A stretch of DNA of 5,833 nucleotides from an uncultured Candidatus Saccharibacteria bacterium (GTDB taxonomy: Bacteria > Patescibacteriota > Saccharimonadia > Saccharimonadales > Saccharimonadaceae). Location of the stretch: the NCBI GenBank assembly GCA_947304075.1, contig CAMYZY010000032.1, positions 1 through 5,833 on the forward strand. The letters run 5' to 3'. The stretch's first letter is position 1. Each line of letters starts with the position of its first letter. Position numbers and translations under genes: made by a program. Below, in pieces: positions 1-5,833 of the stretch. Under the pieces are notes generated by a model. It ran no database searches, had not been told where the DNA came from, and was given only the letters and a program-made list of their open reading frames with translations.

Positions 1-17
1 TTTTTAAGGTACATAAA

Positions 18-38
18 ATAGCTCGGAAACGGAGCTAT
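18..38 (+). terminator. Hairpin in the upstream leader, possible terminator of a preceding gene
   Basis: The arms ATAGCTC (18-24) and GAGCTAT (32-38) are perfect inverted repeats around the 7-nt loop GGAAACG. On the + strand the stem is followed by an AT-rich stretch (ACTATTATTATAT) and not by a clean T run, so it is a weak intrinsic terminator by classical criteria. On the - strand the stem is followed by TTTTATGT, also weak, and no - strand gene lies to the right that would need it. The likeliest role is ending a + strand transcript that enters from the left of the window. That gene is not visible, so this is inferred from position. Confidence 0.35.
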
Positions 39-77
39 ACTATTATTATATCATATAATTTAATTTTTTGCAAGATG

Positions 78-93
78 TGCTATAATACTAGTA
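78..93 (+). promoter_or_regulatory. Extended -10 promoter with predicted start site at the MurF-like ATG
   Basis: TGCTATAAT (78-86) is a perfect extended -10 box (TGn plus TATAAT). No good -35 box lies at the usual distance; the best match is TTTAAT at 59-64 with a 16-nt spacer, and an extended -10 can work without one. Transcription normally begins about 7 nt after the box, which falls on the A of the ATG at 93. The mRNA would then be leaderless or nearly so. This is the only convincing promoter in the window and probably drives all six genes. Confidence 0.6.
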
Positions 94-1364
94 TGGCTTT
101 TGCAAAAATAAAGAAGCGATTGTATTTCAATGTTGCTCGGTATTTCAGACATTTTGCTAATATGGCCTTTAAACGCTGGAATCCAAGGGTGATTGCGATT
201 ACTGGTTCGGCCGGTAAGACCACGATGATGACGATGCTTGAGCACGAAATTGGCAATAAAGCGCACTATTCGCATGATGCTAATTCGGCTTTTGGGATTC
301 CTTTTGATATGCTCGGATTGACCGGTGTAAGGGGTACGAAACTGAAATGGATTTGGCTGATTATCGCGGCACCATTTCGTGGTTTGTTTTATCGCCGTAA
401 ACAAGAGTTTTACATAGTTGAAATTGACGGGGAAAGGCCGCATGAGACCGAGTTTTTGGCGGAGTGGTTGAAGCCAGAGGTGACCGTATGGGTGTCGATT
501 GGTTTATCGCATGTGGTGCAGTTTGAGAAAGAAGTCGAAAACGGCAATTATGAAAATGTGGGGGAAGCGATTGTGGCAGAGTTTGCTAATTTGCCAGCTA
601 ATACCACCAAGAGAGTTTATATTGATGCCGATTCGAAATTAATGGTGGAAGCGACAAGCGGAATTAAGGCTAAAGTGGTACCAATCAAAAAGACTTTGCT
701 AAAGAAATATGTGGTTTATCCGGATTCGACCGATTTTACTTACGGTGACACGACTTTTCATTTTGACCATCCAGAGCCGAAAGATATCGCCTTTAATTTA
801 TTCGTGATACAAGATTTGATGAGATATTTGAAACTGAAGTTTAATCCAGATTTTTCGGGGCTCAAAATTGCGCCGGGAAGAAGTTCATATTTTAAGGGCA
901 TAAAAGGAATCGATATTGTAGATAGTAGTTATAATGCGCATATGATTTCGATGACTTCGGTGCTAGATATGGCAAAAAGAATGCATGCAGAAAAGAAATG
1001 GTTGGTGATTGGCGATATTGTTGATCAGGGTTCTCTAGAAAAGGAAGAACACACGAGACTCGCAAAGTTAATTGCTGACGTGAAGCCAGATAAGGTGATT
1101 TTGGTGGGGCGTCGTACTAAGCAATGGACGGCGCCGGAGCTAAAGAAATTGGGTGTTTCGGCGGTGGCTACTACTGACCCTAAAAAAGCGCTAGATTACA
1201 TAAAACGTCGGATTCGCGGAAACGAAACATTGATTTTTAAGGGGAGCCAATACCTGGAATGGGTAATCGAGAAGCTCCTAGCTGACCCAAAGGATGCCAA
1301 AAAACTCTGTAGGCGTGAAAAGGCGGCAGTGGCGAGACGTAAAAGTTGGGGGCTTGATTCATGA
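93..1364 (+). CDS. MurF-like Mur ligase family protein without the usual N-terminal substrate domain
   Basis: This is an ATP-dependent peptide ligase of the Mur superfamily. MurF joins D-Ala-D-Ala to UDP-MurNAc-tripeptide in the cytoplasm during peptidoglycan synthesis. Visible motifs in the 423-residue product are the P-loop TGSAGKTT (37-44), NSAFGIP (64-70, matching the MurF NNEIGxP segment), VEID with Glu110, the IGLSH block with His140, PGRSS with Arg263 opening the C-terminal domain, DSSYNA (277-282, MurF DSYNA), GD at 307-308 and KGS (383-385). The P-loop sits about 70 residues closer to the N-terminus than in E. coli MurF, so the UDP-MurNAc-binding domain 1 is absent. A hydrophobic stretch near 85-100 (KWIWLIIAAPFRGLFY) is extra to standard MurF and may touch the membrane. 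An in-frame ATG at 75 would add six residues, but it precedes the -10 box, so I chose 93. Family is firm; MurF activity itself is inference. Confidence 0.85.
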   Translation: MAFAKIKKRLYFNVARYFRHFANMAFKRWNPRVIAITGSAGKTTMMTMLEHEIGNKAHYSHDANSAFGIPFDMLGLTGVRGTKLKWIWLIIAAPFRGLFYRRKQEFYIVEIDGERPHETEFLAEWLKPEVTVWVSIGLSHVVQFEKEVENGNYENVGEAIVAEFANLPANTTKRVYIDADSKLMVEATSGIKAKVVPIKKTLLKKYVVYPDSTDFTYGDTTFHFDHPEPKDIAFNLFVIQDLMRYLKLKFNPDFSGLKIAPGRSSYFKGIKGIDIVDSSYNAHMISMTSVLDMAKRMHAEKKWLVIGDIVDQGSLEKEEHTRLAKLIADVKPDKVILVGRRTKQWTAPELKKLGVSAVATTDPKKALDYIKRRIRGNETLIFKGSQYLEWVIEKLLADPKDAKKLCRREKAAVARRKSWGLDS

Positions 1365-1392
1365 TAGATTTATTTAGGTGCAAGATAGAAAA

Positions 1393-1401
1393 GAAAGGAG
1401 G
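1393..1401 (+). promoter_or_regulatory. Strong Shine-Dalgarno site that fixes the hydrolase start
   Basis: GAAAGGAGG (1393-1401) is near-perfectly complementary to the 16S rRNA 3' end and lies 6 nt before the GTG at 1408. It argues against the in-frame GTG at 1378, which would place this site inside the coding region. Confidence 0.75.
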
Positions 1402-1407
1402 TCGCTA

Positions 1408-2088
1408 GTGGCAGATTTATACATTATTCATGGTTGGACTTATACGGTTGAGCCATGGAGACATACTTTGGAAATTTTGCGCGAGAATGGCATTAGTGTG
1501 AGAATGTTGAGAGTGCCCGGGCTGACTGAGCCGTCGAAAAAGATCTATACTATCGATGATTATGTAAAATGGGCCGACCAAGAGATACCAGACAATGCAA
1601 TTGCGCTCGGCCATTCTAACGGTGGTAGGATACTCCTAAATCTATGCGCGAAGAAACCAGAAAAACTGAAACATTTGATTTTACTGGATTCGGCTGGAGT
1701 TTATGAGCCATCAACCAAGAAGAAAATCGTAGAGAAAGTGGCAAAGATTGGGAAACCATTAAAAAAGATTCCGTTAGTCGATAAGGCTTTTCATCGTTTG
1801 ACTGGCTCGACTGATTACTCGAGGGCACCCGAAAACATGAAAGTGACACTGGCGAACATGCTGGCATCGGACAAAGATTTGGACTTTGCGAAAGTTGAAA
1901 CGCCGGTATTTATACTATGGGGTAAAAAGGATACGACAACCCCGCCGAGACAAGCTACGGCGATGTATGAAAAATTGCCGCAGGCGGAATTAAAATTTTA
2001 TGCGAATTGGACGCATGCGCCATACATTTCTGATCCGGAAGGATTAGCGAGAGCAATAACGACTTTGGTCAAAAGGATAAAAAAGTGA
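1408..2088 (+). CDS. Small alpha/beta hydrolase
   Basis: This is a 226-residue alpha/beta-hydrolase-fold protein with a complete Ser-Asp-His triad. The early strand IIHGW (6-10) carries the HG oxyanion-hole motif. The nucleophile elbow is GHSNGG (68-73) with Ser70. The acid is Asp175 in LWGKKDTTTP, and the catalytic base is His203 in WTHAPY. The region between the elbow and the acid is basic and helical (about 100-160) and would form a small cap over the active site. There is no signal peptide or membrane segment, so it should be cytoplasmic. The GTG start follows a strong ribosome binding site, and the end overlaps the next gene by 4 nt (GTGA), implying translational coupling. The substrate cannot be told from sequence: esterase, lipase-like, amidase or thioesterase roles are all possible. 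Its place between a Mur ligase and envelope-type enzymes suggests a lipid or cell-wall precursor, but that is inference. Confidence 0.85.
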   Translation: MADLYIIHGWTYTVEPWRHTLEILRENGISVRMLRVPGLTEPSKKIYTIDDYVKWADQEIPDNAIALGHSNGGRILLNLCAKKPEKLKHLILLDSAGVYEPSTKKKIVEKVAKIGKPLKKIPLVDKAFHRLTGSTDYSRAPENMKVTLANMLASDKDLDFAKVETPVFILWGKKDTTTPPRQATAMYEKLPQAELKFYANWTHAPYISDPEGLARAITTLVKRIKK

Positions 2089-3290
2089 AACATTATTTTC
2101 TAGGAATGGCAGCGGAATATGCGGATGGGGAATGGCTCAAGCATTTATTTACGATTGGCAAAAGAATCGATTACGACAAATTGGTACGTTTTTTAAGCAG
2201 GAAGTATAATGGCGAAACGATGCTATGCAAAAATGGCCGCTCGGCGCTAACACTAGCGTTAAAAGCTTATTTTGAGCCTGGCGACGAAATATTGGTGAAT
2301 GGGTTTACTTGCTATGCGGTCTATGAGGCGGTAAAAGCCGCGGGATTAAAACCAGTGTTTGTGGATATCGACAAGAGTAATTTGAATTTTTCTATAGAAT
2401 CTCTCACGAACGCGATGGCTGGTCAGTTTGAGGTCATTCGCGACAACGGGAGCGAGATAGCGAGCGAGCCCCGTAACGACGGGCGCGAGCGAAGCGGACC
2501 GAAAACTGACCGGTCAAGCGTTCGTGGCATTATTATTCAAAACACTCTAGGTAACCCTGTAGATATTAAAGCGATTGAAAAGTTCGCAAATGAGCATGAT
2601 TTAATGATTATTGAAGATTTGGCACACTCTGCCGGAGTAAAGTATAAGGATGGTCGAGAAGCTGGCACCGTGGGAGTTGCAACGGCACTTTCTTTTGGGA
2701 AAGACAAGTCTATTGATGCGGTTTCGGGCGGAGCGGTAATCTTTAGAAAAGAAAAATTGCATGAGATCAAAGCGCCCTTTAAATTGCCGAAACTATCTGA
2801 TAGCTTAAGAGCGAGATTTTACCCAATGTTTGGGGCACTCTGTAGGAATTTGACCTATATTGGAATTGGGGGCGCAGTCATGCGAATGATGGTCAAAATC
2901 CATTTCGTAGAAAAATCGGCAGATAGCAAACTGGATATTGAGAGATTGCCAAGCAAACCTGAAGCCGTGAGAGCTTTGAACAAATTAAAAGAACTAAGAC
3001 GCAGTGGCGAGCCTCCGATGAGAGACTTTTGTTTTGTACATGATCGGGCAGAATTATTGAAAAAACTACAAAGGAAAGGATACTACTTTGGTGGGCTATG
3101 GTACGAAAAACCGGTATCGCCGGAAAGATATTACAATAAAGTGCATTTCCCAGAAAAAGAATGCCCTAACGCCTTGTATGTCTCGGAACATATTATCAAC
3201 TTACCGATTTATTACACCAAGCGCGATTTGGGCCCGGCATTAACAATAATTGAGCCATATTTGGAGAAAGGAGAAGGACAAAATGAGTAA
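2085..3290 (+). CDS. DegT/DnrJ/EryC1/StrS-type PLP aminotransferase carrying an in-frame palindromic insert
   Basis: This 401-residue protein is a fold-type I PLP enzyme of the DegT/AHBA_synthase group, whose members mostly aminate keto-sugars bound to nucleotides. Recognisable elements are the cofactor-phosphate loop GRSALTLAL (51-59), NGFTCYAV (72-79), VFVDID (91-96), IIIQNTLGNPVD (149-160), IIEDLAHSAG (175-184) with Asp178 for the pyridine nitrogen, and SFGKDKS with Lys208 as the probable Schiff-base lysine before SGGAV. Residues about 112-147 form a hydrophilic Arg/Glu/Gly-rich insert encoded by a GC-rich palindrome and lie between conserved strands, so the catalytic core is intact. A moderately hydrophobic segment (about 246-272) may aid membrane association. 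The GTG start overlaps the hydrolase stop by 4 nt, with AAAAGGA (2071-2077) 7 nt upstream. A surface or peptidoglycan-linked amino-sugar role fits the neighbours, but the substrate is unknown. Confidence 0.82.
   Translation: MKHYFLGMAAEYADGEWLKHLFTIGKRIDYDKLVRFLSRKYNGETMLCKNGRSALTLALKAYFEPGDEILVNGFTCYAVYEAVKAAGLKPVFVDIDKSNLNFSIESLTNAMAGQFEVIRDNGSEIASEPRNDGRERSGPKTDRSSVRGIIIQNTLGNPVDIKAIEKFANEHDLMIIEDLAHSAGVKYKDGREAGTVGVATALSFGKDKSIDAVSGGAVIFRKEKLHEIKAPFKLPKLSDSLRARFYPMFGALCRNLTYIGIGGAVMRMMVKIHFVEKSADSKLDIERLPSKPEAVRALNKLKELRRSGEPPMRDFCFVHDRAELLKKLQRKGYYFGGLWYEKPVSPERYYNKVHFPEKECPNALYVSEHIINLPIYYTKRDLGPALTIIEPYLEKGEGQNE
2416..2516. repeat. Nested imperfect palindrome inserted in frame in the aminotransferase gene
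   Basis: The outer arms are TGGCTGGTCAGTTT (2416-2429) and AAACTGACCGGTCA (2503-2516). They are complementary at 12 of 14 positions, and the other two form G-U pairs in RNA. Further inverted pairs nest inside in order: GGTC (2432-2435) with GACC (2497-2500), TTCGC (2437-2441) with GCGAA (2489-2493), and ACGGG (2446-2450) with CCCGT (2470-2474). CCCGT can instead pair with ACGGG at 2479-2483. GCGAG recurs four times. By count, 47 of 70 bases in 2431-2500 are G or C, far above the surrounding AT-leaning sequence. The reading frame stays open throughout. The design resembles Rickettsia palindromic elements; copies elsewhere in the genome cannot be seen from this window, and the exact ends are uncertain. 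Confidence 0.7.
3267..3273 (+). promoter_or_regulatory. Shine-Dalgarno site that fixes the first FemAB start
   Basis: AAAGGAG (3267-3273) lies 9 nt before the ATG at 3283, inside the last codons of the aminotransferase. It selects that ATG over an in-frame TTG at 3250, which has no comparable site and would lengthen the overlap to about 40 nt. Confidence 0.65.
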
Positions 3291-4263
3291 TAATTGGGAT
3301 AATGTTGTTATGACTTACCCTGAAGCAAATTTTTTGCAATCTCCATCTTATGGTAAAATGAACGAACTCTTGGGCGACAAAGCTTTGACGCTTGATTTTG
3401 GCGGAAAGGGCCACGTATTAATGATTGTCCGAAATGCTAAGAGAGGGCGCTATTTAGAAATTCCGTGCGGGCCACTAATTGACTGGGGTAGCAAGACTGA
3501 TGTTAAAAATGCTTTAGCGGAAATTGCAAAGGTAGCTAGAGATGAAAAATGTGTGTTCGTGAGAATTAGACCACAGCTTATTAAAACCCCAGAGAACATG
3601 AAGCTACTTAAAAGCTTTGAATTAGTTGAATCGCCGATGCATTTAGCGGCTGAACATACTGTGATGATTGATCTTACGATTTCTGAAGAAGAGTTATTGG
3701 CAAATATGCGAAGACAAACTCGCTATGAGGTTAGGCGAGCTGAAAAGCTTGGAATAAAGGTAAGTTGTGATAATTCGGAAGAGACTTTTAAAGAATTCCA
3801 GCACGTGCAAGCAGAAACGGCAAAGCGACAAGGCTTCGTACCGCCTTCACTTAAGGTTTTACTGGCTGAAAGGGAAGCATTTGGAGATAATGCAAGAATT
3901 TATACTGCGGTGACAGCAGACGGCGAAAAGATTGCGTATGGATTAATTATTAGAGATGGTAATGAAGGTGACTACTACGAAGCGGCGTCTACTCTACTAA
4001 ATCGGAAACTGCCAGGAGCTTATGCACTTTTGTGGCAGGCGATGAAAGATTTGAAAAAAGATGGCTATAAAAGGTTTAATCTGTGGGGGATTGCACCAGC
4101 TGGCCAGCCAAATCACCGGTATGCTGGAGTCACGACCTTTAAAACTGGGTTTGGCGGTGAGATAATTGAATATGTCCCAGCGCATGATCTAGTGATTTCT
4201 AAAATTGGTTATTTAAAAGATCTGGTCGTAGAGAGAGCACGGAAAAAAAGGAGACATTTATGA
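3283..4263 (+). CDS. FemA/FemB-family peptidoglycan-bridge aminoacyltransferase (first tandem copy)
   Basis: FemAB-family enzymes use aminoacyl-tRNA to add amino acids to the peptidoglycan stem peptide, usually on lipid II at the inner face of the membrane. This 326-residue copy shows the two-GNAT-domain layout. The N-terminal NFLQSPSYG (16-24) is followed by KRGRYLEIPCGPLIDW (53-68) and FVRIRPQL (92-99). The basic helix RRQTRYEVRRAEK (143-155) matches the family's conserved Arg-rich segment. The second domain ends with FNLWGI (265-270) and HRYAGVTTFKTGFGG (278-292). There is no long coiled-coil arm of the kind seen in S. aureus FemA, so the size and layout are closer to the compact FemX type. 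It overlaps the aminotransferase by 8 nt and the next paralog by 4 nt (ATGA). The C-terminus is strongly basic (ARKKRRHL), possibly for membrane or tRNA contact. The amino acid transferred is unknown. Confidence 0.85.
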   Translation: MSNNWDNVVMTYPEANFLQSPSYGKMNELLGDKALTLDFGGKGHVLMIVRNAKRGRYLEIPCGPLIDWGSKTDVKNALAEIAKVARDEKCVFVRIRPQLIKTPENMKLLKSFELVESPMHLAAEHTVMIDLTISEEELLANMRRQTRYEVRRAEKLGIKVSCDNSEETFKEFQHVQAETAKRQGFVPPSLKVLLAEREAFGDNARIYTAVTADGEKIAYGLIIRDGNEGDYYEAASTLLNRKLPGAYALLWQAMKDLKKDGYKRFNLWGIAPAGQPNHRYAGVTTFKTGFGGEIIEYVPAHDLVISKIGYLKDLVVERARKKRRHL

Positions 4264-5270
4264 ATGATGCTACTAACCGCAACGATTGGGATGAGTTTAT
4301 AAAGTCGCATTCTGAGTCAAATTTTTTGCAGTCTTGGGATTTTTATGAATTCCATGTTATGCGTGGCAAAAAAGTCGTCCGACGACTAATGATGGACGAT
4401 GGCAAAGTCGTTGGTGCGTATGCCGGTGTAGTAGAGACGGCGAAAAGGGGGACTTATTTAGCGATTGCGGGCGGACCGATTATTGATTGGAAGAATAAAA
4501 AAGCCGTAAAGGCCGTGTTTGATGATATACGCGAGCAGGGTAAAAAAGCAAACTGTACTTTTGTGCGCGTAAGGCCACAGCTGGAATTGTCTGATAAATC
4601 ACTAGCACTCATGAAAGAGTTGGGGCTAAAAAGAGCACCGATGTATTTGTCGGTGGAATTTGCTGGGGTATTAAATCTTGAACATTCGGAAGAAGAAATT
4701 TTAGCTGGAGCGTCACAAGGATTTAGGCGAAAACTGCGCAAAGCATCCAAAAATGATATTGAAATCACGGCAGAGACTAGCGATGCGGCTATCCAGGAGT
4801 TTTGTCACCTAGAAAAATTGCACGCTAAAAGACAAAAGTACGTGGCATTTTCGAACGATTATTTAAAGAAGCAGTTTGAGGCTTTTCGCGCTAATGATGA
4901 AGTCATTATTTATACGGCAAAAAAAGATGGAGAGACCTTGGCGCAGAATTTTATGATTTTTTATGGGCCGGAAGCGAGTTATCATTATGGAGTTTCGTCG
5001 GAACTCGGGACTAAATATTCGGCAGCACCCCTTCTTCATATGGAAGCGATGCGAGAAGCCAGGAAACGGGGTTGCGTACGTTATAATCTATGGGGAATTG
5101 TTGAGCCAAATGAGACGTCGCATCGGTTTTACGGTGTTTCGGAATTTAAACGTTCGTTTGGGTGTGAAGAACTAAGATACACACCAGCTCATGATATGAT
5201 TTTAAAACCACTTGCCTACCAAAAGACCAAACTCGTGGAGACGGCAAGGAAGAGAATTAGACACGTATAA
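4260..5270 (+). CDS. FemA/FemB-family peptidoglycan-bridge aminoacyltransferase (second tandem copy)
   Basis: This 336-residue paralog of the preceding gene shares the same ordered landmarks: NFLQSWDFYEF (21-31), KRGTYLAIAGGPIIDW (62-77), FVRVRPQL (101-108), the basic helix FRRKLRKASK (155-164), YNLWGI (275-280), HRFYGVSEFKRSFG (288-301), YTPAHD (307-312) and a basic tail (ARKRIRHV). The middle of the second domain differs most, as expected if the two enzymes add different residues or act in sequence, like S. aureus FemA and FemB. The ATG overlaps the upstream TGA by 4 nt, and AAAGGAG (4247-4253) lies 6 nt before it, so translation should be both coupled and independently initiated. No long coiled-coil insertion or signal peptide is present. 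Family assignment is firm; the donor tRNA and acceptor position are not readable from sequence. Confidence 0.85.
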   Translation: MNDATNRNDWDEFIKSHSESNFLQSWDFYEFHVMRGKKVVRRLMMDDGKVVGAYAGVVETAKRGTYLAIAGGPIIDWKNKKAVKAVFDDIREQGKKANCTFVRVRPQLELSDKSLALMKELGLKRAPMYLSVEFAGVLNLEHSEEEILAGASQGFRRKLRKASKNDIEITAETSDAAIQEFCHLEKLHAKRQKYVAFSNDYLKKQFEAFRANDEVIIYTAKKDGETLAQNFMIFYGPEASYHYGVSSELGTKYSAAPLLHMEAMREARKRGCVRYNLWGIVEPNETSHRFYGVSEFKRSFGCEELRYTPAHDMILKPLAYQKTKLVETARKRIRHV

Positions 5271-5271
5271 T

Positions 5272-5829
5272 ATGTCAAGAAACCATTTATTGTCGCAACA
5301 TTTTTTGAGAAATCCGAGACTGGCGTTGGTTTTGATTGGGCATTCTAATTTAAAGAAACGAGACACCGTGGTAGAAATTGGTGCTGGATCCGGAGTAATT
5401 ACGAGCGCGCTGTCTAGACGCGTGAATAGAGTAATCGCAATTGAGCCAGACAAAAGTGCAGTTTTGAAACTCAGAGAACATTTAAAAAAGCAAGGTAGCG
5501 AAAATGTTGAGATAATTGAAATGGATTTCATGGATTATGAATTACCAAAAGAGAATTATAAGGTTTTTGCGAACCCACCGTTTCATCTTAGTTCGGCAAT
5601 TTTGCATAAATTGATTGAGTCGGAAAACCCGCCCGAAGCGATTTATTTGATTTTGCAAAAACAATTTGCATTGAAATTGTTGAATAATGATAGGCATTAC
5701 ACTTCCCAGCTAGGACTAAAGCTGACCGAAAAATATCAGACTCGGATTCGTTTTCCTTTGAAGCCGACGGATTTCACACCACCACCGGCAGTACCGACGG
5801 TATTATTTGAAGCGAAGCGCATAAATTAG
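5272..5829 (+). CDS. Short KsgA/Erm-type rRNA adenine N6-methyltransferase lacking the C-terminal domain
   Basis: This SAM-dependent methyltransferase belongs to the KsgA/Erm family, which methylates adenines in 16S (KsgA) or 23S (Erm) rRNA. The 185-residue product begins with the family hallmark LLSQHFLRNP (6-15). The SAM loop VVEIGAGSG (33-41) follows, then the acidic IEPD (57-60), Asp85 in EMDFMD, the catalytic motif NPPF (101-104, an N-x-P-F/Y variant of NLPY/NIPY), LILQKQ (126-131) and FTPPPAVPTVLFE (168-180). KsgA and Erm proteins usually run to about 245-280 residues; this one stops where the Rossmann domain ends, so the helical C-terminal domain is missing. I chose the ATG at 5272, 1 nt after the previous stop. 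An in-frame ATG at 5212 would put about 20 unrelated residues before the hallmark. No ribosome binding site lies close by (AAGGA at 5246-5250 is 21 nt away), so translation probably depends on reinitiation. KsgA and Erm cannot be separated confidently here. Confidence 0.8.
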   Translation: MSRNHLLSQHFLRNPRLALVLIGHSNLKKRDTVVEIGAGSGVITSALSRRVNRVIAIEPDKSAVLKLREHLKKQGSENVEIIEMDFMDYELPKENYKVFANPPFHLSSAILHKLIESENPPEAIYLILQKQFALKLLNNDRHYTSQLGLKLTEKYQTRIRFPLKPTDFTPPPAVPTVLFEAKRIN

Positions 5830-5833
5830 ATGC

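Noticed and set aside
75..92. Upstream ATG giving a MurF-like protein six residues longer
   Set aside because: It lies before and within the extended -10 box, so it would not be in the predicted transcript, and the added residues carry no family motif.
1378..1407. GTG at 1378 as the hydrolase start
   Set aside because: It has no ribosome binding site, and the added codons are the strong Shine-Dalgarno region serving the GTG at 1408; the first strand of the fold begins just after 1408.
1417..1867. Open frames on the - strand opposite the hydrolase, and similar ones elsewhere
   Set aside because: They lie opposite genes with clear family motifs, have no ribosome binding sites or recognisable domains, and look like antisense shadows.
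4373..4387. Perfect 7-bp inverted repeat AGTCGTC-C-GACGACT in the second FemAB gene
   Set aside because: It is short, has a 1-nt centre, lies within ordinary coding sequence (KVVRRL) conserved in character with the family, and no second copy is seen.
5266..5271. TATAAT just before the methyltransferase ATG as a promoter
   Set aside because: A start about 7 nt downstream would fall inside the coding region, there is no TGn extension or -35 box, and the hexamer is explained by the GTA-TAA end of the FemAB gene.
93..5829. Alternative genetic code (UGA read as Gly)
   Set aside because: TGA ends three genes exactly where the protein families end or the next gene begins, so the standard bacterial code fits.

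Overview
The window is a compact, gene-dense, AT-leaning bacterial segment with six protein genes, all on the + strand. They are packed head to tail as an apparent operon. The gaps and overlaps are 43 nt, -4, -8, -4 and +1 nt. The set is a MurF-like ligase, a small alpha/beta hydrolase, a DegT-type PLP aminotransferase, two FemAB-type transferases and a short KsgA/Erm-type methyltransferase. Together with shortened family members, tight overlaps and an extended -10 box abutting the first start codon, this recalls Candidate Phyla Radiation bacteria, most likely Saccharibacteria (TM7). The taxon is an inference from gene character, not from a marker gene. TGA serves as a stop for three of the genes, so the UGA=Gly code of Gracilibacteria/Absconditabacteria does not apply.

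Layout: positions 1-74 hold an AT-rich leader with a 7-bp hairpin that may end an upstream transcript. A perfect extended -10 box (78-86) then lies directly against the ATG of the MurF-like gene (93-1364). The alpha/beta hydrolase (1408-2088) follows behind a strong Shine-Dalgarno site. Next come the aminotransferase (2085-3290), the two tandem FemAB paralogs (3283-4263 and 4260-5270) and the methyltransferase (5272-5829). No RNA gene, CRISPR array or transposase gene is visible.

Functional reading: a Mur-type peptide ligase plus two FemAB-type aminoacyl transferases point to the peptide part of peptidoglycan, that is stem-peptide completion and interpeptide branching. The DegT aminotransferase and the hydrolase probably supply or modify an envelope precursor, but their substrates cannot be read from sequence. 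The rRNA-methyltransferase-like gene looks like a co-transcribed housekeeping passenger.

The most striking feature is inside the aminotransferase gene. A roughly 100-bp, GC-rich, nested imperfect palindrome (about 2416-2516) is carried in frame and adds about 35 hydrophilic residues between two conserved parts of the fold. Its architecture resembles the Rickettsia palindromic elements that insert into coding genes, and it may be an undescribed protein-embedded mobile repeat of this lineage.
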